From Spirogloea muscicola (taxonomy: Eukaryota > Streptophyta > Zygnematophyceae > Spirogloeales > Spirogloeaceae): a stretch of 64,000 nt of DNA. The notes under the pieces are model-generated. The model saw only the letters and a program-made list of their open reading frames with translations, was not told the DNA's origin and searched no databases. Numbering within the stretch: the stretch's first letter is position 1; each line of letters opens with the position of its first letter. Shown piece after piece: positions 54,130 through 64,000 of the stretch. The stretch is taken from assembly GCA_009602725.1 (NCBI GenBank), contig WELB01000035.1:504430-568429 (forward strand), given 5' to 3'. A program made the translations under genes and the position numbers.

Positions 54130-57100
54130 GCGAAGAGGTTACGAGGAGCTGAGAAGCAGGCCAAGGGGGAAGAGAGGCAGCAGCTGCGTCGACAAAAGTT
54201 GGCCGAGAAGTTGGCTGAGAAGGACAGGTTGCTGCAGGTGAGACCTTGTCTAGCATAGCCTTTGGGATATCTTGGTCAGTACCTGATCTCAGGACGCCTT
54301 TCACCGGGAATTCTGTTGGTGAGCAGGCTATTTTCAGCCCCTGAGTTGCGTCGTACTGCTGCTTTCCTTTGTCTTTCGAAACATCAGGGGAAGTTGCGAG
54401 CAAAGGCTGAAAAAGAGGCAGCAAAGGAGGCTGCACGGAAGGACAAAGAGGAACATCAGCTGGTATACTTCCGTGAATCATGAAGATTAGGCGCCACAAC
54501 TGACTGTGCACAAACTGCCTAGCCCTGAGAGCACTGTTTCATCCACATGTTGACAAGAGCACCCGGAGACAGTATCCAGGCCTGACAATGTGGCATGGCA
54601 AAAAAGTCTGAGCACTGAGTCTCAGACCAAGTTTCTGACAAGCAGGAGAAGCAAAAAGAGAAGGCAATCCACGAGGCGGAGAAAGAGAGAATTCGAGCTG
54701 AGAAAGAAGCTCAGCGGCTGGTTAGTTACCCTGAATTGCAAGCTATTTTCCATTCAACTAGCCTAGCAGCTGCAATGTGGGTTGCAATATCTGGTATTGC
54801 TGGCCTCCTCCATGCGGAAAGTAAATGAGATCGTACGTGAGCTGCTCCTTTGGACTGCCTGCCGTCATCACTATCCTAGAATGAGCACCAATTCCATTTG
54901 GATTCAGTAATGTAATGTTGTATCTGCTGGTGCAGGAGAAGGAAGAGCGAAGGTTGAACGAGGTTGCAGAGAAGGAACAGAAGAAGAGGGAAAAGGAGGA
55001 GAACGAGCAAAAGCAAGAAGCCATTGCAAAGCGACAGGCTCGACTCTTGGCGCAGTTCTTGACAACACCATCACCAGCCTCTAGATATGCATCGCAATCG
55101 CCGTCAACATTTACTCGACGGTGCCAGGGTACACCACCAACATCGAAATGTTGGAAGCATGGTGGCGCTCTGGACAATCAAGAGATGGCCTACATGGACT
55201 CCCAACTCGCCACTGAGACAATGTCTGCCGCAACAGACCTGCTAAGGTTGACAGCCCCACATTGTCTCCAAGCTATGGCGAAGTCATTCCTGCATTCGCA
55301 AGGAGCAGGGTGTTGCTGAAGATCTGCTGCTATCTTCTGCTTCTTTTCTACTTCACAAGATAATTGAGCTCATTGACCCAAGGAATGTACACTTAGCTAG
55401 GTGCTAAATGTGTAGTGACACTTTGGGCACAAGTGTGCTGATCAGGATAATGAAGGAAGCTCGGCTTCAACTGTGGAAGCAGCAAAGGCAGCGGAGGTTG
55501 CTCAGGTGGGGAGCACGGCGGACACCAAAGGCACAGGCCGTAGAAGAGCTTCATTTGAGTGGGAGCAAGAACCCCCTTCACCAGGCAAGCAGTCCCTGTG
55601 AAGTCCTGCTCATAAGGAAGTTCAAAAGGTCAGGGTGTCAGGGACATTGCAAAGATGCTTGCTTCTTGCCTCTTATGCTATAGTAAGATATGACTGCCTG
55701 TCCGTGGTCCTGATGCTGGGGGCCAGCAAGTTGTGCAGGGGCTTTGTTCTTCCGCCCACGTTGTTGGTGATGCGGCAGAGAGGGGATCACAAGGTGCTGT
55801 GACTCATATAGAAGAATCAACACCAAGCAAGAGAGAGGGCTTCGAGTCTCTGAAGTGAGTGGTGCCAGATTTCTGATTACCGTGCTAGTCATACTATGGG
55901 TAGTTGGTTGCGTGGTGTCCTATTCGTCCTTCCACATTGAGTTTCTAAAGAAGTACTGAACTTGTAAATGCTGAAGTAGTTGAATTCTCACACAGTCCAC
56001 AGCTGACCTGCCATGTCTGTGCTATGATCTCTTACTGTGCTTAGGGAGTCTCCAGCAAAATCAACACCAGATGGAGCTTCAACACCATCTATGGCTGGGC
56101 AGAGTTCTTTCACTCAAGAAGAAGCCCTGCGACCCAGACACAGAAAATTTATTCAGTTTCACGATAACACTCGACCTGCATTTTTTGGCAGCTTCTCAAA
56201 GCACAGGTTCAATCCTCTACCTCTGAAATGCATTGCCCACCTTTGGAGCTGGTGAAAGTTGCTAACTGTCCCTGGCCATACCACATGGTCCATAACGGCA
56301 GATGTTGTGGCGCTCACCTCTAACATGCGTAATATATCAGATGCGCATATGTAAAACACCGAGTCAGTCAAGTCCCTGTGAGAGAGCCTCTGTGCTCTTG
56401 AGCTAGGAGGCCAACAGGCATTGAAGTGTCCTTCCTAGTCATGTGCAGCTCCTTCATTGGACCTCGGCATCCGCTGGTCAAGGATGAAGCACTGGATTAT
56501 ACAGTTGACAGTGATGATGAGTGGGAGGAGGTAATGACTTATATCCTTCAAAGAACACTTTAAGCGGATAGGTACACCTGATAAAAGTTAGTTTTGAGAT
56601 CAAGCTTACTTGTAATAACCAAGGTAAGACTCCAATACTAAGCTGGTATCAGAAGAGGAGCTGGACCTACCCTGAATTGTTGGCAGTTTGTGTTATGCAT
56701 GCTGTCCAAAGTTCTCCAGAATTCGTGCTACCAGATGCAGATGCCTGTCCTATCATTCATGTTAATAGCATTGCACTAGTCACGCAGTCAACAGGCATGC
56801 TTGTTGTCTCATCCAACAGGAAGAGCCAGGAGAAAGCCTGTCAGAGTCTGAGAAAGATGAGGACAAAGATGACAAGGGAGATGCTACTGAGGACGAAGCA
56901 GACGGATTCATGGTACCAGATGGCTATTTGTCAGAGGATGAGGTGTGCTCCTTCATCCTCAGCTTATAGCAGCACGATACGACGACGACAAATGAAACAA
57001 CGGGGGCAAATGTGGTTCATTGAGGTGGAATTCTCTTTGCCAGATTGTTGCGTGTATATTTATGTTAGCGTGGCATGATTCAGGGCAACCTGGTCGCAGA

Positions 57101-58379
57101 AGACCTAGAGAGTGACCAAGACGAAGACGAAGATGGCAGCTGCACATTTACTGAAGGAGGTCCGGCGCTTGCAAGGGCAGAAGATACAGCAAGGCGGAGG
57201 CATTACTTGGACAAGCTACATAAAGTTCTTGTAGCTGCCACAGAGCAAGCATTGAGGAGCAGCCCGCTTCTCATCTGCAACTTCTTGCAAGTGCAGACCA
57301 AGCAGGAAGAAGGTACCTCAACACATAGCCAATCTGTACACCCACGTGATCCTGTGATACTTCCCAGTAAGTCGGAGTCAGCAATTATGGAGGTAAGCAG
57401 CTTGTAACAACAAGACCTTATTGCATGGGGAGATGCTGCGTGACTGATACTCTCTAATCTGTGTGCTGTGCTTTGGAATGCATGCAGAATTTGCCACTTG
57501 GAGAACTCTTGCAGATATTTGAATGAGCTGCAAGCAGCAGGACATGTAGCAAAGGCGACTATCCTGCAAATAGAGAGCCTTCAAGGGTGCAATTGCAAGG
57601 TGCATAACATGGCTCACTGTTGCACATTCTTGTGGCAGGCGCTCTCCATCAGAGTGCTTCAACCCCAAGTGTCCATTGAAGTACCGAGCACATCTGATGT
57701 GGGCCCAGAGACAGGGCATTCTGAAGGCAGGCAAGGCAAGGCTGGTCGCTCGTTTCCCAGAGACTGCCTACCCACTCTGGTAAAGAATGCCCGTGAACAC
57801 AATGTCAAGCTCGGTGGATGAGGTTGAGCTAGAAACACATGGTCAGCACTGACCATAATGCAAGCATGCTTTTGCTTTACAAGTATGCAATTTTGGTCAC
57901 AAACTGTGCCCATCACCTGCTGCCAATACTCAATCAAACTATTGCTGTGGCCCCTTCTAGGTGAAAGCTGTGGTCACTTCACCACCTGGGAGCAAGAAGT
58001 TGCTGCAGTCATTGGGCACCCTATTTCCAGGCGTGGCCAAAAGGCACATCAAACAGCAGCTGCAGGATATAGCAGACCTTACCAACAACCAATGGCAGGT
58101 TGTTGCAAAGCGCCACCTTCTGCATGTGTTGCCTTGTCTCTTGATGTGAACTGAAGTTGCAAATTGTCCACTAGTGAGTTACTTGTTACAGCTGCACTTA
58201 GGAAGCATCTCCTTCAACAGGATGACTTGCAATCGCCAATGCTTACAAATCTACAGGGCAAGCTTGTCTGGCAGGTCAAGCCAGAGGTGCTCAAGCAGTT
58301 GCAGATTGACATCAGCGATCTTCCATTACCAGGTGTGGACCTGCATGCATATACTTGTTTGCAACGTGAGACGATTTAA
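54130..58379 (+). CDS. FAS1: Chromatin assembly factor 1 large subunit (FAS1/CHAF1A), N-terminus unresolved
   Basis: The CAF-1 complex deposits H3-H4 on newly replicated DNA. Exons: 54130-54237, 54388-54462, 54646-54720, 54936 to about 55226, 56045-56206, 56449-56530, 56820-56942, 57084-57392, 57639-57779, 57961-58098 and 58275-58379. The first four form the charged K/E/R coiled-coil (AEKLAEKDRLLQ; EKEAAKEAARKDKEEHQL) and end in the PCNA-peptide-like KRQARLLAQFLTTP. Exon 56045 has RKFIQFHDNTRPAFFGSFS. The next has GPRHPLVKDEALDYTVDSDD-EWEE, then EEPGESLSESEKDEDKDD and FMVPDGYLSEDE, the CAF-1 p150 signature block. The end has AKRHIKQQLQDIADLTNNQW and VKPEVLKQL, the C-terminal winged-helix-type region. 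Exons between 55226 and 56045 were not settled, and the N-terminal exons are missing from the model. Most joins are phase 0. Confidence 0.9.
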
Positions 58380-59074
58380 TCGCTTCTTGGCAGCGCAATC
58401 GTGGCAAGCATCCTTCTCCTTTAGAGCTTGGGAGTCTGAGGACATGAGAATCCTGTACATTGCAGATGCACCGCTGCCCTTGCCCCAAGTGAAGCCCATC
58501 ACCAATTTCTTTCGCAAGTTATCGGCCTAGGATCGCTAGCAAAGAAGAGAGCTAGGGAGACAAGAAGGTAGGCGGACCATTCAGACACTATCCACAAAGT
58601 TATTACTTGAAATGAGCATTGTGCCCCTCTCGATGTGAGTAGTCGCCTGCCTAAAAGCTGCCCTGGCCAAGCTCAATTTAGCTGGTCAGCAGGCTTGGGC
58701 TTGCAATTCATGGCGCAGGAACCTCTGACAAACATGCCACAGTGCCTGTCATAGACTACAGGCGTCTTGTGAGCTCTTGCCAGTCCACCATAGACCGTGG
58801 CCGTGACTTCAACTTCGCAAAGTACAATCTCCACTTTGAGACGTTTGTCATGGTCGGTCAAGGCAGCAGAAGCCTCTGGAAATGCTACAATGAATTGCTA
58901 CGATATCCAGAAATCTGAGAAGTTGCTGAATTTAGTACACCATCTCGAGATTCGTTAAGCGGTTTATGACAAGCTCTTGGTAAATGAGAAGACGTGTCCT
59001 GGGAGCTTGATAAATGAAATGTACTGCGGATGGGAGCGGTGGAGCTGTCAACTAAGGCTCCAACAGTAAGTATG
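58380..59074. other. Interval without a recognised gene
   Basis: Includes the expected FAS1 3' UTR. A minus-strand frame at 58673-58861 (VEIVLCEVEVTATVYGGLAR) is unremarkable and matched nothing I know. Confidence 0.35.
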
Positions 59075-59420
59075 CATGAAAGCTTGTTCATGTCAAGGCG
59101 ATGGCAGTGAGAAGCCAGCCCATAAGAAATGGACAAGGTCCGAAAGGGCCGGAAGGTGCAAAAAAACAGAACTACTCTCCATGACTTCTGCTTATGGACG
59201 CTCGATAAACTCTAGTCAACAAATGCAGATCCGATCGAAAGAGGGGGTCGCTCTGATGAAACCAGGAGGCAGCAGTGCAGGTGCGGCATGCATGCGAGTG
59301 CACGCAAATGGCAAGGAACGCTTCAGAGAGAACTGGCAAGGCGCATCCTGTACACCTGAGCAAGCGACCCGTCGGCGTGGAAGCCGGGCCGCTCGCTCTG
59401 CTACCCTTGACGGCGGGTAA
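59075..59420 (-). mobile_element. Truncated LINE 3' end with hairpin tail
   Basis: The minus strand encodes PGFHADGSLAQVYRMRLASS at about 59395-59335, the same segment as DFHAAGSLAQVYRMRLAVS in the copy at 50054-50932. The tail (TGGGCTGGCTTCTCACTGCC with GGACCTTGTCCATTTC before it) is at about 59090-59150. The coding part is degraded. Confidence 0.65.
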
Positions 59421-59726
59421 GATTAGCATGCATGCATGCATGCACCAACAGATTGTTGATCTTACACTGGACAGGTGTAGGACACGAAATTCCACTGGAC
59501 AGGCTTTATCGGACCTTTTGACCTTCAAACGCAAGCCGCCATCCTGTCGGAGTGCGGGCTAGGACGACTTGACTTCGTCGAACCCCAGTAGACATTCTCC
59601 TAGACTCCTCGGCGTCGTGCTTTCTTAAGCACATACATCCAGAGGGTCTTAAACCCTCCGTATGCACCTGGCCGGCTTTTAATCAGCCGCATTCTCTTAA
59701 ACCCTGGACTCCAGGTGTTCGAGTTC
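59421..59726. other. Short interval 5' of PDCD2
   Basis: Contains a short GCAT tandem run (about 59427-59445) and a few TTAAACCCT motifs just before the start codon. No gene seen. Confidence 0.4.
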
Positions 59727-62700
59727 ATGGTCAGCCTCGCCGCGGCCGCCATGGCCGTCGCGGAGGACGAGGGCGGGCTCGGCGCCGGCGCCGGCGCCGC
59801 CGGCGCCGCCGTGACGTNGACGAGCCGGTGCTCCTGGGGCTCACGCGGCCGCCGGCCACGCCGGCGGCGCTGGCGCGCCAGTACTTCCCGTCCAAGGCCG
59901 GCGGGGCGCCGGCGTGGCTGGACCCCGACGCCGTGCCCGGCGGACGCCGGGTGAGCGCCGGCGACATCCAGGGTTCAGGGTCAGGGTTCAGGATTCTCCT
60001 TGCTGCTGTCGTCGCCGCCGACATAGAAGCGGAGCCTGCGGCGCCTCATGCGGCGTCGGCGGCGGCGGGGGCGGCGCTGCGGCAACGCCTTTGGTTTGGC
60101 CTTGCAGGCGGAGTGTGGGTTCTGCGGGCGGCCGATGCGCTTCCTGGCGCAGGTGTACGCGCCGGGCGACGGCGGCGAGCAGGCCGCGGCGTTCCACCGC
60201 ACGGTCTTCGTCTTCGTCTGCCCCAGGTGCAGCTGGCGACGCCCTTGCCGCCGCCCTCTCTCAAGCGCCGGCGCGATGTGGACCCCATGTCTTGAACGCC
60301 TGACAATGACGTAACTCGGACCTCTCGAGCCTAAAGCCTACACCGCAAACCCTGGATCCTAGATCTTGACCTCGTTAACCGACCGTTGAACCTTGGCCGG
60401 TGATGCTTACGGTGACTCAAAAGCTGTGACTTCGTCCGCAGTCCGTGGATTCGAGACGTTGAACCGTAGATTGTAAGCCTTGGGGCTGTTGTGCCTGCTG
60501 CAAGCCTGCATACCTGGGCGGCAACGGGGCGTGACCTCCTACCGAGCTCGCCGACAGGGATTGCTCGGGCACTGACTCCGCACGCAAGACCTTAAGTTCA
60601 GAATCTCAGACCCCGACTTGGAGTCCTCCGCCGCTGGCAGGGTTCGCGGATGGGGAGCCCCAGCTGCACTGCTCCTGGCCCTGACACAAAATCCTGTCCA
60701 TGTCAGAAACCCAGCCTGCACCAATCTTCGCTTGAAACTTGGCCAAGCCCCTGCTGCTGTTCTGTGCCTTCTGAAGTTCTCACTCTGGTGTTGTCATATT
60801 CTGCCAATGTATGCCAGGACGTTGGCTCCTGCTTCCAATTTAGTCTCAGGGCTCAGGATCGACTCTATGTCGAGCTTGGGATACACCATATAGTTTGACA
60901 CATGATAAAGGGTAAGGAGAACCTTGAACTGGTTATCTTAGTACAGCAACTTCACAGTGTTACCACTGCACTTGGTTGGTCTGCCTGACACGAGTGTGGA
61001 GCGGCTGTGCGGCCTTTGTTCGGCATGCAGCATGGCGTGCCTGAGGCAGGACCAGCGCCAGCAGCAGAAGGATCCCTCCATAGCGCGTGGCGGTGACGGC
61101 GGCCTGCCCTGCCGCAGCGTGAGGGCGTTCCGTAGCCAGCTGCCGCGGGACAACGTGCACTACGCCTACGATCCCCCGCAGTCCCATGGCTTGGAGCTGC
61201 CACGGCAAGTCCAGACCCACAACCCCAAAATCTTAAAGCCCTCACTTTACAGTCTCTGGACCTGACGGAGTTCCTATCATTCGATGCCTATTGCTCTTGC
61301 CATTGCTCTTGGGCATTCGTCAAGATTTCCAACTTTAGGCTTTTACTATAGGGGTATCCTACTCATTTGTATGATAAGTGTTTGGATTCTTGGAGTTGTT
61401 CAGAGCCGCACTTCCAACAAGAGAGGACTGAGGCTCCTTGCTGGGAAATGCACAACGGCGTGCGCAGGACGGCCGGTGCCATACTGTGCACGTGGTGCGC
61501 AACGTGGCGCGGCAGCCAGCGTTGCGGAGGCTGCCACCAGGCGCACTACTGCTCCCGTGCCCACCAGGTCGCTACTAGCCTCTGCGCTTGCTCCTTCCAG
61601 GCTGCTATCTACGACATATTACTTACTTATCTGAAAACTTGGTGGTGAGCTGAGCTCCTTCTGTCGTCTTACAGTCGTACATGAGTGCACAGACTGCAAC
61701 TTCTTGCTGGTCGCTTGCATCAGTGCGCGGCAGGAGTGTTGACCTTGCGTGAGGTAGCCGAACGAATCTCATTGCTGGCAAGTCGGTTGCATTGGCGGCG
61801 GCAGAGTGAGCATTGGAAGGCATCCCACGCAGCAATCTGCCGGCAGGTCCAGAGCGAGCTGGGGTCCGTGCCAGGGAGGGGCTCTCGGACGGCAGCGGAA
61901 CGGCCTTCGCCTGGTAGCGATGGCGCCGGCCCTGCTACTGTCACTGCACCCTCGCTTGGCAGCGCCGCTGTCAGCACATCAGCTGCGCTGCCTCTGACAC
62001 CGTTGGAGGATTCCCCAGGACAGACGCGCGCACCTGACAGCGGTCCTGCTAGATTGGTCGTGCCAGGTGAACTGCCATCTTTCACAACGACTTTCCACTC
62101 TTTTGCATGGCCAATTTTTACAAGGTGGTACTTTGTGGTCTGATTTGGTCAATCTACCAGTGACCTTGGACCTCACCATATATCATCTGGGGTGTGGGGA
62201 GAAGCAGGCATTGTACCCGCACAGTGCCCGCAGCTCTGGCCGGAGCTTGAGCTGTTTGTCGAGGACGAGGCCGAGTGCGAGGTGGACCTCCAAGAGACTG
62301 GGGGTTCTGGGGTAGGAGACCGTGCCAAGCAGCTGCTGGAGGAGTACCACGGCGCTGTGAGGCGGCGGAATGAGGTTGCTTGCAGCGGCAGCGATGACCA
62401 TGACGACCTGGAGGAGGCCGGCGACGCTGACAAGGAGCATTGGGCCTCATTCCAGGCACGGCTGTCTAGGAAACCCACTCAGGTCCTGAGGTAAGCTTGG
62501 GGGTGTCACACAATCATTGGTGTGAGACCACCAGATGGTGCAGCGCATGTGGACGGGGCTCAGCAACTGCATGGGCCCTGAGTATCATCGAGACTTTACA
62601 TTATCATCCTGAATAGTAAACCTTATGACCCTTAGCAGACTACCATATGCTGCGCTGGTAACCATGCTCTACTGTGTTATCAGGGTACCACTTTAATGAA

Positions 62701-63086
62701 CTCATTGCAACACAACGATCTGCTTTTATTGAGCCTCTCTTCCTACCCCGTCTAACAGGTATTGCAGGTCCGAAAGGGCTCGCATACTTTGGCCAAGACT
62801 AGAGAGCAGGCCAACAAGCGACCAGGTCCCTTACTGCCTGCGCTGCGGTAGTGCCCGAACTTTTGAGTTCCAGATCCTTCCACAGATTCTTTACTTCCTC
62901 AAGACTGATACAGAGTTAGACGATGCTCTTGATTTCGGGACGCTTGCTGTGTACACATGCCTAAGATCTTGCACCACAGTGCAAGACGGTAATTGCACTG
63001 AGGAGTATGTGTGGGTGCAGCTCCACCATGATATTTGTGCCTCACATTTGTCGCAGTTTGCTGCACCTCAAGAATGCATCTTGTGA
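59727..63086 (+). CDS. PDCD2: PDCD2 family protein with MYND zinc finger
   Basis: PDCD2 proteins chaperone ribosomal protein uS5 (RPS2) in small-subunit assembly. Exons: 59727-59950, 60108-60226, 61031-61208, MYND exon to 61567, 61805-62066, 62208-62490 and 62759-63086. Landmarks: VLLGLTRPPATPAALARQYF, PSKAGGAPAWLDPDAVP; ECGFCGRPMRFLAQVYAPGD and FHRTVFVFVCP; MACLRQDQ and VRAFRSQLPRDNVHYAYDPP; the MYND finger LCTWCATWRGSQRCGGCHQA-HYCSRAHQ completed by SEHWKASHAAIC; LWPELELFVEDEAECEVD; and the PDCD2_C domain QVPYCLRCGSARTFEFQILP, LDFGTLAVYTCLRSC, EEYVWVQ. All MYND Cys/His ligands appear present. The start of the MYND exon could not be fixed in phase. The ATG at 59727 and the conserved frame are on different frames across the ambiguous base at 59818. 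A basic-poor linker of about 70 residues separates MYND from the C-terminal domain. Confidence 0.92.
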
Positions 63087-64000
63087 TGCTGGTTGTGACC
63101 ATCATGAGCAAGTTAGAGCGGGGTACTGAGTGCAGATCCCCAGAATGTTCTTGTTGTTTACCTTCACTTTTTTCGCGGTCCTTACTGTGGAAGTTATGCT
63201 AGGTAAAGGGAAGTAGTATGGTGTCTAGGAGCACATATCTAGCTGTTCTGCTGTTACATGGATGGTTTAGCCGCAGCTTCGACTCATCCGTCGCCCATAA
63301 GCACGTCAATGATGGGATTGATGATTGGAATTCGTGTATCAAAGCTGCATGAAGAGCCACAGTGGACGGTCGTGGAAGGCTGCAGTCAGGCCTTGGTCTT
63401 GACTTCATCATTGGCTTACTCTTGCCCTTTCCTCAATGCTTGCCTGAATGGGAATGACTCCCTGATTGCCTGTGAGTCTCTACCTTTAAGTTTACGGCTT
63501 GGGTCATCTGAATGAGGTGCAAGATGACATCACATTTTCTCACCAAAGCTCGTGTCATCTGCTTCAGTAAGCCAGGAGGGCTCCACGTCGCCCTCTCACT
63601 GTGGCAAAGTCAGGCTACACTCTTGTACAGACCGTTTCGGCTGGCAAATCCGGTGCTGCACCTTGCATTTCTCCATTGCTGTCGACTTACAGAGCCTTGT
63701 AATTTCAAAACCCACAAACGGCTTGAATATCTATGCAGGCATCCAAACAAGCACTAGGCTGCCTCTCATGTACTGATTGCACTATCTGCATTTAATTGCA
63801 TAAGTAAGACATAAGTACGGGACCCAGCATACATAATGGGACGCGTGCTACATCAAATGGAAGTACTTAACCTTCCTGGTTGGACACGAGGCTTTCTTGG
63901 TTGGTTGGCTCTCAGGTTGTTGAAATTCTCAAGCTAGCGTAAGCATAAGTTTCTATGCTACATTTGGAGCCAAATAGCGACTCAGCCTTGTCAAAGGTCC
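63087..64000. other. 3' flank of PDCD2; no gene recognised
   Basis: Open frames of 60-85 codons occur on both strands at 63199-63776, with no recognised domain or splice pattern. It probably holds the PDCD2 3' UTR. Confidence 0.4.

Noticed and set aside
59427-59445. GCAT tandem run
   Set aside because: A short simple repeat of about five units with no further structure.
1-64000. CRISPR arrays, operons, Shine-Dalgarno sites, bacterial terminators
   Set aside because: The window is eukaryotic nuclear DNA with phase-consistent spliceosomal introns; no regularly spaced repeat-spacer pattern occurs.
1-64000. tRNA, rRNA or snoRNA genes
   Set aside because: No cloverleaf with A/B boxes or rRNA segment was recognised by eye. 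A covariance-model scan would be needed to exclude small RNAs in introns.

Overview
This is an intron-dense nuclear segment from a photosynthetic eukaryote, most likely a streptophyte (charophyte-grade) alga. The evidence is indirect but consistent. There is a proline-rich extensin-like receptor kinase (PERK), a family known from the streptophyte lineage. The best remembered matches for NAP1/GNARLED, the CAF-1 large subunit FAS1, NOL6/NRAP, calmodulin-lysine methyltransferase and a plastid FKBP are all plant proteins. The degenerate telomere-like motif in several introns is of the plant type (CCCTAAA/TTTAGGG). Species assignment is not possible from the window. All exon models were built by hand from reading frame, splice sites and remembered family sequences; no alignment was run.

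Layout. 1-2 kb: 3' part of a lipoate-protein ligase-like gene (+). 2.7-3.5 kb: plastid FKBP (-). 6.7-11.1 kb: an 11-exon PERK receptor kinase (-), followed by a GC-rich head region. 12.3-15.1, 17.6-18.7 and 21.5-24.9 kb: islands of 5'-truncated LINEs and their tails. 15.3-17.1 kb: calmodulin-lysine N-methyltransferase (+). 18.8-20.8 kb: a conserved methyltransferase-like gene of unknown role (+). 25.1-35.9 kb: NAP1, a subunit of the SCAR/WAVE complex, in about 27 exons (+). 37.3-39.5 kb: a 10-formyl-tetrahydrofolate hydrolase-type gene (-) running into a 763-base assembly gap. 40.9-49.3 kb: NOL6/NRAP, a ribosome-biogenesis factor, in 23 exons (-). 49.4-53.1 kb: another LINE island with three copies of one 141-bp MITE. 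54.1-58.4 kb: CAF-1 large subunit FAS1 (+). 59.7-63.1 kb: PDCD2 with a MY
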